This document shows, in pieces, positions 55,049 through 63,331 of a stretch of DNA of 64,000 nt. A model generated the notes under the pieces. The model saw only the letters and a program-made list of their open reading frames with translations, was not told the DNA's origin and searched no databases. This DNA is from Ligilactobacillus aviarius subsp. aviarius DSM 20655 (GTDB taxonomy: Bacteria; Bacillota; Bacilli; Lactobacillales; Lactobacillaceae): the NCBI RefSeq assembly GCF_001436315.1, contig NZ_AYZA01000008.1, positions 1-64,000 on the forward strand, read 5' to 3'. Position numbers and translations under genes: made by a program. Within the stretch, counting starts at the first letter, position 1. Each line of letters starts with the position of its first letter.

Positions 55049-56419
55049 ATGGATAATAACAAACGCGAAGATTCATCATTATATGATGAAATTCCTTCAC
55101 GAACCGAAGAATATCATAAGCGGAACCGGGCGAAACAAAGTCTCCGCAAGAAGATCTGCGCGATTTGCTTAGTTGTGTTACTGATTGGATTCTATGGAAT
55201 TGGCGCATTTGCCCTGAACATCTTAAATCATACGCGAACAGCAATGTCCAAGGCTTATTCACCAACGGGCAAAGATCAAACAATTTCCCAAGTTTTGAAG
55301 GATAAAAAGCCGTTTTCAGTCTTGCTGATGGGAACCGATACCGGTGATCTTGGACGAACGTTTAAGGGGCGGACCGATACGATGATCGTAATGACCGTCA
55401 ATCCGCAAACGGAAAAAATCACCATGACAAGTATTCCGCGGGATACGGCCGTTCATATTTCAGGTTCAAATAACGAGTATGACAAGATCAACTCGGCTTA
55501 TACATACGGCGGAACCGATTTGGCGGTCAAGACCGTTGAAAAGACGCTTGATATCCCGATCAACTTCTATATGCTGATCAACATGGGCGGCTTAGTTAAA
55601 GTGATCGACGATCTTGGCGGCGTAACCGTTACCCCACCATTGACGTTCTCATACCAAAATGTTTCAGTTACAAAAGGGAAAACCGTCAAACTTGATGGTA
55701 AACAAGCATTATCGTATTCACGGATGCGGGATGACGACCCTCAAGGAGATTACGGCCGGCAAAAACGGCAAAAACAAATTTTAACGGCCATCATCAAAAA
55801 GGCAATGTCCGCTTCTTCATTAACGAAATACAACAAAACGATCAATGCGATCCAAGGAAGCTTGAAGACTGACCTTTCATATGATGATTTAATGATGATC
55901 GAATCATATTACAAGGATGCCGGCAAACACGTTTCATCGCGAGTCCTTCAAGGGCATACCGAAATGTTAAGCGGCTTATCATACCAAGTCGCAACTGCCG
56001 CTGAAAAACGGAAGATTTCAAATGAAATTCGGCACCAATTAAGATTAAAAGATTCGGATTATAACTTTGAAAAAGACTCACTCAGCCAACTTGAAGGTGA
56101 TGGCAGCAGTGATGATGATTCAACCACAGACACCACTTCAACCGGTAACGGATACGGCTCAGCAACGGGAAATGTTGGGACTGGTTACGGAACCGGAACA
56201 GGTTATGGAAACCAAACAACAACGGCTTCTCCTCGGACCCAAACTCAAGGATACGGAACGGGGACCGGTGCAGGCACCGGAACTGCTAATCAAACAGCAG
56301 GGACTGGAACCGGCGCGGCAACGGGAAATGCAACCGGCGGCAACTATGGGCGGACTGCTGGAGCAACCGGTACGGGAACCGGAACAGGTGCAGGAACAAC
56401 CGGAAATTACGGATACTAA
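55049..56419 (+). CDS. LCP (LytR-CpsA-Psr) family protein with glycine/threonine-rich tail
   Basis: Attaches wall teichoic acid or polysaccharide to peptidoglycan. Cytoplasmic basic N-terminus, one membrane helix (about 32-56), LCP domain (about 85-290): LLMGTDTGDLGRTFKGRTDTM, SIPRDTAVHI, SYSRMRDDDPQGDYGRQKRQ. After about residue 345 an acid-serine linker leads to about 100 residues of only G, T, A, Y, N, Q, S with recurrent GTGTG, GYG and ATGN units, no LPxTG. AAGGAG before ATG; TATAAT at 54979-54984. Confidence 0.92.
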   Translation: MDNNKREDSSLYDEIPSRTEEYHKRNRAKQSLRKKICAICLVVLLIGFYGIGAFALNILNHTRTAMSKAYSPTGKDQTISQVLKDKKPFSVLLMGTDTGDLGRTFKGRTDTMIVMTVNPQTEKITMTSIPRDTAVHISGSNNEYDKINSAYTYGGTDLAVKTVEKTLDIPINFYMLINMGGLVKVIDDLGGVTVTPPLTFSYQNVSVTKGKTVKLDGKQALSYSRMRDDDPQGDYGRQKRQKQILTAIIKKAMSASSLTKYNKTINAIQGSLKTDLSYDDLMMIESYYKDAGKHVSSRVLQGHTEMLSGLSYQVATAAEKRKISNEIRHQLRLKDSDYNFEKDSLSQLEGDGSSDDDSTTDTTSTGNGYGSATGNVGTGYGTGTGYGNQTTTASPRTQTQGYGTGTGAGTGTANQTAGTGTGAATGNATGGNYGRTAGATGTGTGTGAGTTGNYGY

Positions 56420-56455
56420 AAAAAGATTGTGCGATTTTTTCGCACAATCTTTTTT
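56419..56455. terminator. Bidirectional terminator between the LCP gene and fabH
   Basis: Stem AAAGATTGTGCG and complement around ATTTTTT, flanked by A- and T-runs. Confidence 0.87.
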
Positions 56456-57434
56456 AGTAATCACTTAAATCTAACAATAAACTGCCGTAAACTAATCCTG
56501 CACCAAAGCCCGTCAATAATGCTTTCTTTGGTCGCTTTCCATTTGCCAGCTGCTCGCTTAATGCCAACGGAATTCCCACTGAAGAAGTATTCCCAGCGTG
56601 ATCAACGTTGACGGCAAACTTTTCAAATGGAATATTTAATCCTTCGGAAATCTTTTCAAGCAACCGTAAATTTGCTTGGTGAGGAATCACTAAATCAATT
56701 TCTTGCGGATCGATCTGATTTTCATTTAAAAAATCTTTCATGTGGTCAATAACCGTTGTCGTTACAAAATTAAACACGGCCGGGCCATCTTGATAAAACG
56801 CTTTTGCTTGCGGATAATTTTCAGCCTTAACATCTGAAATCGGCTTGATTCGACCGCTGTTGACGGCTTCCATGTTGCCATCGGCCCGCATTTTTTCAGC
56901 AAGCAGTGAATCCGTTGCATCTTCCTTCTTTTCTAACAATGCGCCGGCAGCCCCATCGCCGAAGAAAACAGCCGATGTCCGGTCCGTAAAGTCCATCATC
57001 TTTGAGTTATTTTCAACACTGATCACAATTGCTTTATTGTACTGCGGACTGTGAAGAAACTTATCTGCGGTACTGTAACCGAAGATAAATCCGGCACAGG
57101 CTGCTGACAAGTCATAGGCAAAGGCTTTTTTCGCCCCAATATTCTTTTGAACAAGGGCAGCGGTTGATGGCGTCAATGCATCCGGTGAAATTGTTGAAAC
57201 GATGATCAAATCAATTTCTTCCGGAGCAACATGCGCCTGTTGCAAAAGCTTTTCCGCAACCTTGGTTGCCATTTCAGATGAATCTTCATCAATTGCATAA
57301 TGACGAGTTTTGATTCCTGTATGAGCTTGAATCCATTCATCAGAAGTATCCATAATTTTACTTAATTCATCATTTGTAACGACCCGTTCAGGTAAATACC
57401 CTGCACTGGCTGTTAATTTAACACCAACTGACAT
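56454..57434 (-). CDS. fabH: 3-oxoacyl-ACP synthase III
   Basis: Starts fatty acid synthesis by condensing acyl-CoA with malonyl-ACP. 326 residues from ATG 57434 (AGGTGAAC). Active site Cys in DLSAACAGFIFGY (near 112), His in VIPHQANLRLLE, Asn in DHAGNTSSVGIPL. Not in a fab cluster here; lone gene. Confidence 0.95.
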   Translation of the reverse strand: MSVGVKLTASAGYLPERVVTNDELSKIMDTSDEWIQAHTGIKTRHYAIDEDSSEMATKVAEKLLQQAHVAPEEIDLIIVSTISPDALTPSTAALVQKNIGAKKAFAYDLSAACAGFIFGYSTADKFLHSPQYNKAIVISVENNSKMMDFTDRTSAVFFGDGAAGALLEKKEDATDSLLAEKMRADGNMEAVNSGRIKPISDVKAENYPQAKAFYQDGPAVFNFVTTTVIDHMKDFLNENQIDPQEIDLVIPHQANLRLLEKISEGLNIPFEKFAVNVDHAGNTSSVGIPLALSEQLANGKRPKKALLTGFGAGLVYGSLLLDLSDY

Positions 57435-57506
57435 TATGTTCACCTCAAAATTCTTTTTTCTCATTACCCTTCAAGCAGATATACACCTAATTTAAAATCT
57501 TAATCT

Positions 57507-57535
57507 AAGATACTCCTGAAAGGAAATGAATGCAA
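57507..57535 (-). promoter_or_regulatory. Possible promoter of fabH
   Basis: TTGCAT (57530-57535), spacer 17, TATCTT (57507-57512). I see no clear FabT box. Confidence 0.4.
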
Positions 57536-57551
57536 AATATTTGTGTTTTTA

Positions 57552-57586
57552 GGTAAAAAAAAGCTGAGGCCTAATACCTCAGCTCA
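57552..57586 (-). terminator. Terminator of tRNA-Leu
   Basis: Stem GAGCTGAGG/CCTCAGCTT followed by eight T on the minus strand. Confidence 0.85.
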
Positions 57587-57592
57587 CCTTTA

Positions 57593-57677
57593 TGCGGGTA
57601 AATGGATTCGAACCATCACGAGCGCAATGCTCACCAGATCCTTAGTCTGACGCGTCTGCCAATTCCGCCATACCCGC
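57593..57677 (-). tRNA. tRNA-Leu, anticodon AAG
   Basis: 85 bases with long variable arm (class II). Acceptor GCGGGTA/TACCCGC, discriminator A; anticodon stem TCAGA/TCTGG, loop CTAAGGA so anticodon AAG with unmodified A34 in DNA; T arm GGTTCGAATCC. CCA not encoded. Reads CUU and, if A34 becomes inosine, CUC and CUA. CTT is a heavily used leucine codon here. Confidence 0.95.
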
Positions 57678-57732
57678 GACAACAGAAATAATTATAACAG
57701 ACAAAATTATCAGACGCAATATCTTTTTTTAA

Positions 57733-58176
57733 TTATTTTGAAATTAATTTCAAATGACCGCCACACCGTGAACAATGGTACTTCTGGACATTAAAATGCC
57801 GCTGGCGATAATACCGTTTATGGCATTGCCGGCACTCATACACGATTTGCGGATTAGGCCGTAAACTGGATGGTGAATACCGGCTCCCGCCAACCTTTTG
57901 CAGTAAAACTTTAAAATCATGATCACGGTGTTGGTAACCGCGGTGATTCAAATGCAAGTGATAATGACACAGTTCATGCTTAATTACCCCGATCAAAATT
58001 TCGGGCGGGTAATCGGTTGCGATATGCGGATTGATTTCAATATTGTGAGTTTCCAACATATATCGCCCACCAGTTGACCGCAACCGGGAATTAAAGCTTG
58101 CAGTATGGCGAAACGGAACCTGGAATGCTTCAATCGAAATCCGTTCAATTAACCGTTGCAGTTCTTGATCAGTCAT
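57733..58176 (-). CDS. sprT: SprT-like zinc metalloprotease family protein
   Basis: 147 residues; zinc motif KHELCHYHLH (HExxH near 65), and C-terminal zinc ribbon CRQCHKRYYRQRHFNVQKYHCSRC-like with two CxxC. Bacterial SprT/YdcK, function unclear. ATGA overlap with tex stop. Confidence 0.93.
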   Translation of the reverse strand: MTDQELQRLIERISIEAFQVPFRHTASFNSRLRSTGGRYMLETHNIEINPHIATDYPPEILIGVIKHELCHYHLHLNHRGYQHRDHDFKVLLQKVGGSRYSPSSLRPNPQIVYECRQCHKRYYRQRHFNVQKYHCSRCGGHLKLISK

Positions 58177-60365
58177 TTTTCGACCTTCTGTTCCGCTGGC
58201 GCAACCATTGACAATTGGATTCGGCCGCGTTTTTCATCAACACTATCGACCCAAACATCAACGATATCCCCAACAGCAACCACATCCCGCGGGTTCGCAA
58301 CGTATGAATCACTTAACTTCGAAATATGCACTAGCCCGTCCTGCTTAACGCCAATATCCACAAAAACGCCGAAATCAACAACATTCCGGACCGTTCCTTG
58401 AAGCTGCATTCCCGGTTTCAAATCTTCAAGGTGAAACGTATCCGAACGCAGAAGCGGCATTGGCATCGTATCCCGGAAATCACGTCCCGGCTTTTCTAAA
58501 CTTGAAACAATGTCCGCCAACGTGGCTTCGCCAATTTGGTTTTCCGCCGCAAACTGCTTTTGATCAAACCGTTTTAATTTTTGATTCAACTTAGCCGTTC
58601 CAATCTCATCCTGTGCTGCCTGATTAGCCGCTAAAAGCTTTTCGGCAACCGCATAGCTTTCAGGGTGAATGTCGGTATTATCCAATGGATTCGTCCCGTT
58701 CACGATCCGTAAGAAACCAGCTGATTGTTCATATGCCTTATTTCCAAGCCGCGGAACGTTCAGTAATTCCTTCCGCGTCTTAAACTTGCCGTTTTCATCA
58801 CGGTATTTCACGATATTTTTGGCAATCGACTTATTCAATCCTGAAATATGTTCTAATAGTTGCGGACTGGCAGTGTTTAAATTAACCCCTACCTGGTTAA
58901 CGCCCGTTTCAATTACCTGGCTCAGTTTATTATCCAGTTCCTTTTCTGGCAGGTCGTGTTGATATTGACCAACCCCAATTGATTTCGGATCAATTTTAAT
59001 CAATTCAGCTAATGGATCTTGGAGCCGCCGGGCGATACTGACTGCTGACCGCTCTTCAACGTTAAAGTCGGGAAATTCGTCCCGGGCGATTTGACTTGCG
59101 GAGTAAACCGAAGCCCCCGCCTCATTGACGATCACGTAGTAAACCGGCATTGAAATCTCTTTTAAAACTTCAGCAACAAACGCTTCAGATTCCCGACTGG
59201 CAGTTCCGTTTCCAATCGCAACCATTTCAACGTGATAATCGTTAATTAAGGCCTTGAGTTTCTCCTTGGCTTCTGCCTGCAACTTCGGATTCGGCTTTTG
59301 GCCCTTCGCTTTTTCATGCGGGTAAATTACGGCTTTCGCTAAGAACTTCCCAGTCGAATCGATCACTGCCAGCTTGCAGCCCGTTCTGAACGCAGGATCC
59401 AATCCAAGAACCGTTTTACCTTTTAACGGCGCCTGCATCAGCAAATGATACAGATTATCACCAAACACATTGATCGCCTTTTCATCGGCTTTTGCCGTTA
59501 ATTGTTTCCGGATTTCACGTTCAATTGCCGGCCGGATGAACCGCCGATAAGCATCCGTATATGCATTTTCAATGATGGGGGCTGCTTCGCCTTGACGACT
59601 GCCGATAAACCGGGAGTGAAAATACCGTAATACAAATTGCTCATCGAGCTCAACCTTTACCCGAATAATATTTTCTTTTTCACCACGGTCAAGGGCTAAC
59701 GTCTGATGGGAGGCCATCTTACTGATTGGCTGTTCAAAGTCATAATACAGCTGATAAACACCCTTTTCATCAGCTTCTTCGTCTTTGACCTTTGAAACAA
59801 TTTTCCCGTGTTTTAACGTGTTTTGCCGAACCCAGTCCCGTAACTGGACGTTTTCGCCAAATGCTTCCGCAATAATTTCATGAACGCCTTGAAGAGCATC
59901 ATCGACCGTCATGATCTCCTTTTCCAGATTCAAATATTTTGCCGCTTCAGCTTCAATCCCGGAATTAAAGCCTAAAACATACCGGGCAAGCGGTTCTAAC
60001 CCCGCATCCTTAGCAATTTGCGCCTTCGTTTTCCGTTTTTGCTTGTATGGCAAATACAGGTCTTCCAGCAGCTGCATGTTATCCGCTTGGTTGATTTTGG
60101 CCTTCAACGTTGCGGTTAATTTCCCCTGTTCGTCAATTTTGCTAATAATATCGGCTTTGCGTTTTTCAATTTTGGCAACCTGATCGTATGTTTTTTGAAT
60201 TTCGCGCAGCTGGACTTCATCAAGACTGCCCGTCATTTCTTTCCGGTACCGGGCAATAAACGGAACCGTATTCCCATCTTCAAGCAATTTTAATGTTTCT
60301 TTGATTTGATGCGGCCGCAATTGTGGCAGTTGATGTGCTGTAATTTCAAGATATTGCTGTTCCAT
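58173..60365 (-). CDS. tex: Tex family RNA-binding transcription accessory protein
   Basis: 730 residues: N-terminal Tex HTH region (PFIARYRKEMTGSLDEVQLREI), YqgF-like domain (GLDPAFRTGCKLAVID), HhH motifs (NTASPQLLEHISGLNKSIA), S1 domain (about 645-715, LQGTVRNVVDFGVFVDIGVKQDGLVH). Followed by sprT as in Bacillus ydcI-ydcK. Confidence 0.96.
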   Translation of the reverse strand: MEQQYLEITAHQLPQLRPHQIKETLKLLEDGNTVPFIARYRKEMTGSLDEVQLREIQKTYDQVAKIEKRKADIISKIDEQGKLTATLKAKINQADNMQLLEDLYLPYKQKRKTKAQIAKDAGLEPLARYVLGFNSGIEAEAAKYLNLEKEIMTVDDALQGVHEIIAEAFGENVQLRDWVRQNTLKHGKIVSKVKDEEADEKGVYQLYYDFEQPISKMASHQTLALDRGEKENIIRVKVELDEQFVLRYFHSRFIGSRQGEAAPIIENAYTDAYRRFIRPAIEREIRKQLTAKADEKAINVFGDNLYHLLMQAPLKGKTVLGLDPAFRTGCKLAVIDSTGKFLAKAVIYPHEKAKGQKPNPKLQAEAKEKLKALINDYHVEMVAIGNGTASRESEAFVAEVLKEISMPVYYVIVNEAGASVYSASQIARDEFPDFNVEERSAVSIARRLQDPLAELIKIDPKSIGVGQYQHDLPEKELDNKLSQVIETGVNQVGVNLNTASPQLLEHISGLNKSIAKNIVKYRDENGKFKTRKELLNVPRLGNKAYEQSAGFLRIVNGTNPLDNTDIHPESYAVAEKLLAANQAAQDEIGTAKLNQKLKRFDQKQFAAENQIGEATLADIVSSLEKPGRDFRDTMPMPLLRSDTFHLEDLKPGMQLQGTVRNVVDFGVFVDIGVKQDGLVHISKLSDSYVANPRDVVAVGDIVDVWVDSVDEKRGRIQLSMVAPAEQKVEK

Positions 60366-60385
60366 CTTTCTCCTCCTTTAAAATT

Positions 60386-60416
60386 AAAAAGAGGTTGTGA
60401 CCCACGTCGCAGCCTC
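60386..60416 (-). terminator. Terminator between the small unknown gene and tex
   Basis: Minus-strand stem GAGGCTGCGAC/GTCACAACCTC followed by TTTTT. Nearly the same arms as the hairpin at 10223-10248. Confidence 0.85.
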
Positions 60417-60436
60417 CCTGCTTTTTCACCCTTAAA

Positions 60437-60871
60437 CTATGCCAAATGGAGTCCCCGGATGATTTTTTGGACACTCCGGTTAACTTTATCCATTGCCGTT
60501 TCCTGTGCCTTTTCAGCTACATCAAATTGTTCCCGGTCAACTTGGTAGCCTTGATAATCAATGCTGGCATTCATTGCTTCGCAGCCCTTTACAAATTCCC
60601 GGTAATGAGCAATCAGGTTCTTATGAACCCCAATCAACTGGGCCGGAGCTTGCGCCTTTTCTAAGGTCGTTAAGTTCGTTTGATATTGCTTAACGCCTTC
60701 GCCAAAACTTTCCTGCGTAGCTTGATAGTCTTCGGCTTCGATTTCTTCATCATCATTCAATGCACTTCGAAAAATATTGAAGTACGGATCCATCTTCGCA
60801 CTCATCTTTTGGGTGCTGTCTAATACATTGTTGATCACACCTAAATATTGGTTAACATTTACCCGTCGCAT
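60437..60871 (-). CDS. Unrecognised small helical protein between nadE and tex
   Basis: 144 residues, start MRRVNVNQYLGVINNVLD (AGGGTG before ATG). Almost entirely helical with heptad-like spacing, acidic in the middle (DDEEIEAEDYQ), no membrane or cysteine motifs. No known domain recognised. 9 bases after nadE, so likely in the pncB-nadE operon. Confidence 0.85.
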   Translation of the reverse strand: MRRVNVNQYLGVINNVLDSTQKMSAKMDPYFNIFRSALNDDEEIEAEDYQATQESFGEGVKQYQTNLTTLEKAQAPAQLIGVHKNLIAHYREFVKGCEAMNASIDYQGYQVDREQFDVAEKAQETAMDKVNRSVQKIIRGLHLA

Positions 60872-60880
60872 TTTTTCACC

Positions 60881-61708
60881 CTATTTCCAAAATTCGTCAT
60901 AAACGTTGATTGGCATGTGCCGCTTGTGTTCCGTCTTCACATACCAGTTTTCAATGATTTCCGCATTGTGATCATCAACCGGTTTTCCTTCCAGATAATC
61001 ATCAATATCGTTATACGTTACCCCTAACGCTACTTCGTCAGGCAAAGCCGGCCGGTTATCTTCAAGGTCAGCTGTTGGCGTTTTTTCATATAAGTGCTTT
61101 GGCGCATGCAAAACTTCAAGCATTTGCTTGCCCTGACGCTTGTCTAACCGCCATAACGGGGTGATATCAGCACCGCCATCTCCGTATTTCGTATAGAAAC
61201 CGGTGATTGCTTCAGCTGCGTGGTCTGTGCCAACCACTGCACCGTGATTAGCCCCGGCAATTGCATACTGTGCGATCATCCGTTGCCGCGCCTTGATGTT
61301 GCCCTTATTAAAGTCGCTGACTTCGATTTGGTTGGATTCAACCGCCTTGACCATTGCGTCAGCAGCTTCCTTAATGTTGACCCGCACAGTTTGATCAGCA
61401 TTCATAAATTCAATGGCATCCATTGCATCTTGTTCATCGGCTTGATCACCGTATGGAAGCCGCACCGCGATAAATTGATAATCTTGGTCGCCCGTTTCTT
61501 CCCGCATTTCCGTAATTGCCATTTGGCTTAACTTTCCAGCAAGCGTTGAATCTTGGCCACCTGAAATTCCCAAGACAAGGGTCTTTAAAAATGAATTTTT
61601 CTTCAAGTATGCCTTTAAAAAGTCAATTGACCGGCGAATTTCCTTTTCCGGATCGATTTGCGGTTGAACCTTTAACGTTTCAATGATTTTTGCTTGTAAT
61701 TCACGCAT
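60881..61708 (-). CDS. nadE: Ammonia-dependent NAD+ synthetase
   Basis: Last step of NAD synthesis. 275 residues from ATG 61708 (GTGGAG 8 ahead); an upstream GTG at 61717 is too near. P-loop [14 protein letters not shown] near 48-61, [23 protein letters not shown]. Without glutaminase domain. Operon with pncB. Confidence 0.97.
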   Translation of the reverse strand: MRELQAKIIETLKVQPQIDPEKEIRRSIDFLKAYLKKNSFLKTLVLGISGGQDSTLAGKLSQMAITEMREETGDQDYQFIAVRLPYGDQADEQDAMDAIEFMNADQTVRVNIKEAADAMVKAVESNQIEVSDFNKGNIKARQRMIAQYAIAGANHGAVVGTDHAAEAITGFYTKYGDGGADITPLWRLDKRQGKQMLEVLHAPKHLYEKTPTADLEDNRPALPDEVALGVTYNDIDDYLEGKPVDDHNAEIIENWYVKTEHKRHMPINVYDEFWK

Positions 61709-61725
61709 TTCTCTCACTCCACTTA

Positions 61726-63204
61726 TTAAATATCATTCGGAAGCGGCTTTTGGTTATTCGTTTCCCGAATGGTTTGAATAATTTTCATCTTGTTATCATA
61801 GCACTTCTTTGAAAGATCAACGGGATAATCTTGCGGGTTCAATAACCGCTTATATTCTTCCCACAAACTTTCAAGGTGCTGTTCAGCGTACTGCTTGATT
61901 TCTTGTAAACTTGGCTGATCATAGACTAATTCGCCGTCTTTGAAAATTTCCGTCAGCAATGGCCGCGCATTAAAGTTTGTGACCTGCTTATTGATATACG
62001 TATATTGCGGGTGGAACATCAACAGCGACTTTCGTTGTTGCGGCTTTTCATTATAAAGGGCAACGTAATCGCCTTCTGATTTACCGGAATCTTTCCGGGT
62101 GATCCGCCAAACCTGCTTCTTTCCTGGAGTTGACACCTTATTAACGTTACTTGAAATTTTAATGGTGTCTTCCATTTGACCTGTCGCATTTTCAATGGCG
62201 ACCATTTTGTAAACTGCACCTAAAGCTGGTTGATCATACGCCGTGATCAGTTTCGTGCCGACACCCCAAACGTCAATTTTGGCATGCTGCATTTTCAAGT
62301 TCATGATCGTTTTTTCATCAAGATCATTTGAAGCATAGATTTTAGCATCCGGGAAACCGGCTGCATCAAGCTGCTTGCGCACACACTTTGAAATGTATGC
62401 CATATCGCCAGAATCGATCCGCACCCCTAAAAAGTTGATGCGATCGCCCATTTCCTTCGCAACCCTAATCGCATTCGGAACGCCGGAACGTAATGTGTCG
62501 TAAGTATCAACCAAAAAGACACAATCATGATGCGTTTCAGCATATGCTTTAAATGCTTCATAGTCATTTTGATATGCTTGCACTAATGCATGGGCATGGG
62601 TTCCGCTTGCTGGAATCCCAAAAATCTTACTTGCCCGCAAGTTGCTGGTTGCATCAAAGCCGCCAATGTAAGCTGCGCGCGTTCCCCAAATGGCGGCATC
62701 CATTTCCTGGGCCCGCCGACTGCCGAATTCAAGTAAGGGATCATCCCCGACAACTGACCGAATCCGGGCAGCTTTGGTCGCAATCAACGTTTGATAATTG
62801 ATAATATTCAAGATTGCGGTTTCCACTAACTGACAATCCGCTAATGGGCCTTCAATCTGCATCAACGGTTCATTATTAAATACGATTTCTCCCTCGACCA
62901 TTGACCGAATACTTAACCGAATTTTGAAATTCCGTAAGTATTCAATAAAATCATCCTGATAACCCATCTCTTCTTTTAAGTACTGAAGGTCAGACTCTGA
63001 AAAGTGCAGGTTTTGGATATATTGAATTACACGTTCCAATCCGGCATAAATGGCATACCCGTTTTGAAACGGCAAATCGCGAAAATAAACTTCAAAGATT
63101 GCATTCCGATCGGCAATCCCTTCACGCCAATACGTTTCAATCATATTCAATTCATACGCATCAGTATGAAGTGCTAAGCTGTCGTCTGCATATTTATTAA
63201 TCAT
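61726..63204 (-). CDS. pncB: Nicotinate phosphoribosyltransferase
   Basis: Salvages nicotinate into NaMN. 492 residues of the larger Gram-positive form: [54 protein letters not shown]. 17 bases ahead of nadE. NadD, needed between these steps, is not in the window. Confidence 0.97.
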   Translation of the reverse strand: MINKYADDSLALHTDAYELNMIETYWREGIADRNAIFEVYFRDLPFQNGYAIYAGLERVIQYIQNLHFSESDLQYLKEEMGYQDDFIEYLRNFKIRLSIRSMVEGEIVFNNEPLMQIEGPLADCQLVETAILNIINYQTLIATKAARIRSVVGDDPLLEFGSRRAQEMDAAIWGTRAAYIGGFDATSNLRASKIFGIPASGTHAHALVQAYQNDYEAFKAYAETHHDCVFLVDTYDTLRSGVPNAIRVAKEMGDRINFLGVRIDSGDMAYISKCVRKQLDAAGFPDAKIYASNDLDEKTIMNLKMQHAKIDVWGVGTKLITAYDQPALGAVYKMVAIENATGQMEDTIKISSNVNKVSTPGKKQVWRITRKDSGKSEGDYVALYNEKPQQRKSLLMFHPQYTYINKQVTNFNARPLLTEIFKDGELVYDQPSLQEIKQYAEQHLESLWEEYKRLLNPQDYPVDLSKKCYDNKMKIIQTIRETNNQKPLPNDI

Positions 63205-63331
63205 GATATTCCTCTTTAAGATCGTAATTTACTAGATACATAATAGTGCTTATATTTTATCACTTTTCGGGTTCCCACCGCAAAATAGTTTGTTCTATAA
63301 TGAAATAAACAAAGCAGAAACGAGGAAGATC

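Noticed and set aside
56159-56464. Minus-strand serine/cysteine-rich open frame opposite the LCP tail
   Set aside because: Low-complexity mirror of the GT-rich repeat; no start signal.
57434-57560. FabT operator ahead of fabH
   Set aside because: TTTGA-like bits exist but no palindromic match to the FabT box could be made.
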